Below, in pieces: positions 62,981 through 64,000 of a stretch of DNA of 64,000 bases; the stretch's first letter is position 1, and the number at the start of each line of letters is the position of its first letter. The position numbers were made by a program, and so were the translations under genes. The DNA comes from Dermanyssus gallinae (lineage: Eukaryota > Arthropoda > Arachnida > Mesostigmata > Dermanyssidae), in the NCBI GenBank assembly GCA_003439945.1, contig QVRM01005202.1:1132001-1196000 (forward strand). The letters run 5' to 3'. The notes beneath the pieces were generated by a model. The model searched no databases. It was not told the DNA's origin and was given only the letters and a program-made list of their open reading frames with translations.

Positions 62981-63890
62981 TATTGACAGGCAGACGCGTA
63001 ACCAACCCAACGTATAATGTCAACAATAGCACTGTATGTGCCAATATATAACGGATTCTACTGTGGATGTGGGCAAGCTTTTTAGGCAACTACTCAATAT
63101 GAAGAGGTTTGAGCGTCTACAGCCGCACGACCTTCTTCGTTTTTCCTTCCTTACTTTAAGAAACGTGAATAGCATCATAAACTTGCGTGAAAATGTGGCC
63201 GCTGCGCCGGTTTCGTTCGGAGTGACGCTGTTTCCTGATTTACGAATGTGCATATTTTACGTGCGACAGAGTACAGACGAATTACCTCGAATGGCAAATG
63301 TACAAACATCAACATAGGCTATTCAATTTACAGGCGTTTGTGCAGTTCGAGGAACTTTTATCCGCAGCAATTCGGGAAACGTTAGGCCAACGTACCTCAA
63401 TTAGGTTCTGAACAAATGAGAATTCCCCAAAACCTTGAAGAACTGGTAAACAGTTCCGAAACCTGGGAGGAGGTAAATGTGAGGATTAGGGTTTGTTACT
63501 GAGTAACCCCATGTCATCGGGGAGTTCCACACCCACGCGCTTCTTCACGGCCAGATTCTGACTTCTGCGCTGGGTGTGCATAAAGCATTTTTCCCAAACC
63601 TTGAAAAAAATAAGGCCGCCTTAATCTATCATTCCATGGACAGTCCTCTCTCCCAAACATGGCAATACGAAGTCTGAGGCCACTGACGGCACGGAACTGC
63701 TCGTCGGTCTGCTTACTGCAGATGAGCTCGGATAAAAATACGTCGATCCACGCTCCGGCGGCGTCGGACGGGACCGCTCTTAGTCTAATGACGCCTACGT
63801 CTAACTCGCAGGCCGGCAGTAGAGTTAAGTGGCCCGAGTGGCGATTCGGTCGCATTCCTTCTGCGTAGTGGCCTATTGATGAGGCAGATG
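61393..63890. other. Low-complexity, intron-like stretch with no recognised gene
   Basis: CT-rich segments, CAA/ATA repeats (62091-62150), a GAT run (62398-62436), TAC runs (62630-62665) and a TA tract (62931-62977), much like the large apolipophorin intron. The 130-codon antisense frame at 63514-63906 has no motif I recognise. Confidence 0.5.
62931..62977. repeat. (TA)n microsatellite
   Basis: About 23 TA units. Confidence 0.95.
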
Positions 63891-63900
63891 AGTCCGTCAG

Positions 63901-64000
63901 GCGCACCTACGTGACGATTCAAGGAACGCGGGCAAGACAAAGTACGTGGCCAAGCAAATGTTCTTTCCGCCCAGCCAGAACGGTAAGCTTGCCTTCGTCC
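63901..64000 (+). CDS. Possible partial exon of an unrecognised gene at the right edge
   Basis: After a CAG acceptor-like site (63898-63900) the frame reads AHLRDDSRNAGKTKYVAKQM and continues FFPPSQNGKLAFV to the window edge, with coding-like composition. A GTAAGC at 63983 could instead be the donor, making an 82-base exon. I do not recognise the protein. The upstream pyrimidine tract is poor. Confidence 0.25.

Overview
The window looks like nuclear DNA of an arthropod. The supporting evidence is a multi-exon apolipophorin (large lipid transfer protein) gene with GT-AG introns, mariner transposons, R2-like and other non-LTR retrotransposons, a tRNA-derived SINE and very abundant (TA)n and trinucleotide microsatellites. 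A chelicerate such as a mite would fit, but the sequence does not prove it.

Region 1 (about 0.5-18.5 kb, + strand) is one gene: an apolipophorin II/I-like lipid transport precursor. Its first coding exons lie left of the window. Ten exons can be joined with consistent splice phases, giving about 2,970 codons. In order they encode the N-terminal lipid-binding module (LPD_N), a furin-type site RSRR, the DUF1943/DUF1081-like beta region, a very long beta-strand-rich region, an amphipathic helical region with a second furin-type site RTRR, a vWD domain with a C8-like cysteine cluster, and a C-terminal vWA-like domain that has lost its metal-binding residues. The 6.5-kb first intron in the window holds only simple repeats and minisatellites. 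A tRNA-derived SINE sits in the next intron.

Region 2 (18.7-51.2 kb) is a gene-poor transposon graveyard. It has two 3'-terminal copies of an R2-clade element with a restriction-like endonuclease (25.7-28.8 and 46.9-48.5 kb, both -). It has a non-LTR family whose RT ends in a characteristic Cys/His motif: two long copies (29.65-31.25 kb -, 42.84-44.43 kb +) and three short 3' fragments. There are CR1-like RT remnants (24.9, 38.2, 39.9 and 41.5-42.3 kb). Two mariner elements have recognisable inverted repeats (32.3-33.6 and 40.1-41.3 kb). One is nearly intact apart from a single in-frame TGA. A 946-bp foldback element lies at 33.7-34.6 kb.

Region 3 (51.7-52.3 kb, - strand) is an intact, intronless cysteine dioxygenase (CDO1-type) with a strong Kozak start. 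A LINE 3' fragment, a striking 979-bp element with two 377-bp almost identical inverted arms (53.8-54.8 kb), a second SINE copy (57.3 kb), a decayed mariner (59.1-60.4 kb) and a MITE-like element (60.5-61.1 kb) follow.

Region 4 (61.2-64.0 kb) is low-complexity DNA like the apolipophorin intron, ending in a possible partial exon of another gene at the right edge.

Functionally, only the lipid carrier and the cysteine-catabolism enzyme are supported as host genes. Nothing shows that they are co-regulated. The less ordinary content is the vWA-like tail of the lipid carrier, the long young inverted repeat, a compact 60-bp-arm hairpin at 50.0 kb, and the repeated coupling of TA-inserting transposons with (TA)n tracts.
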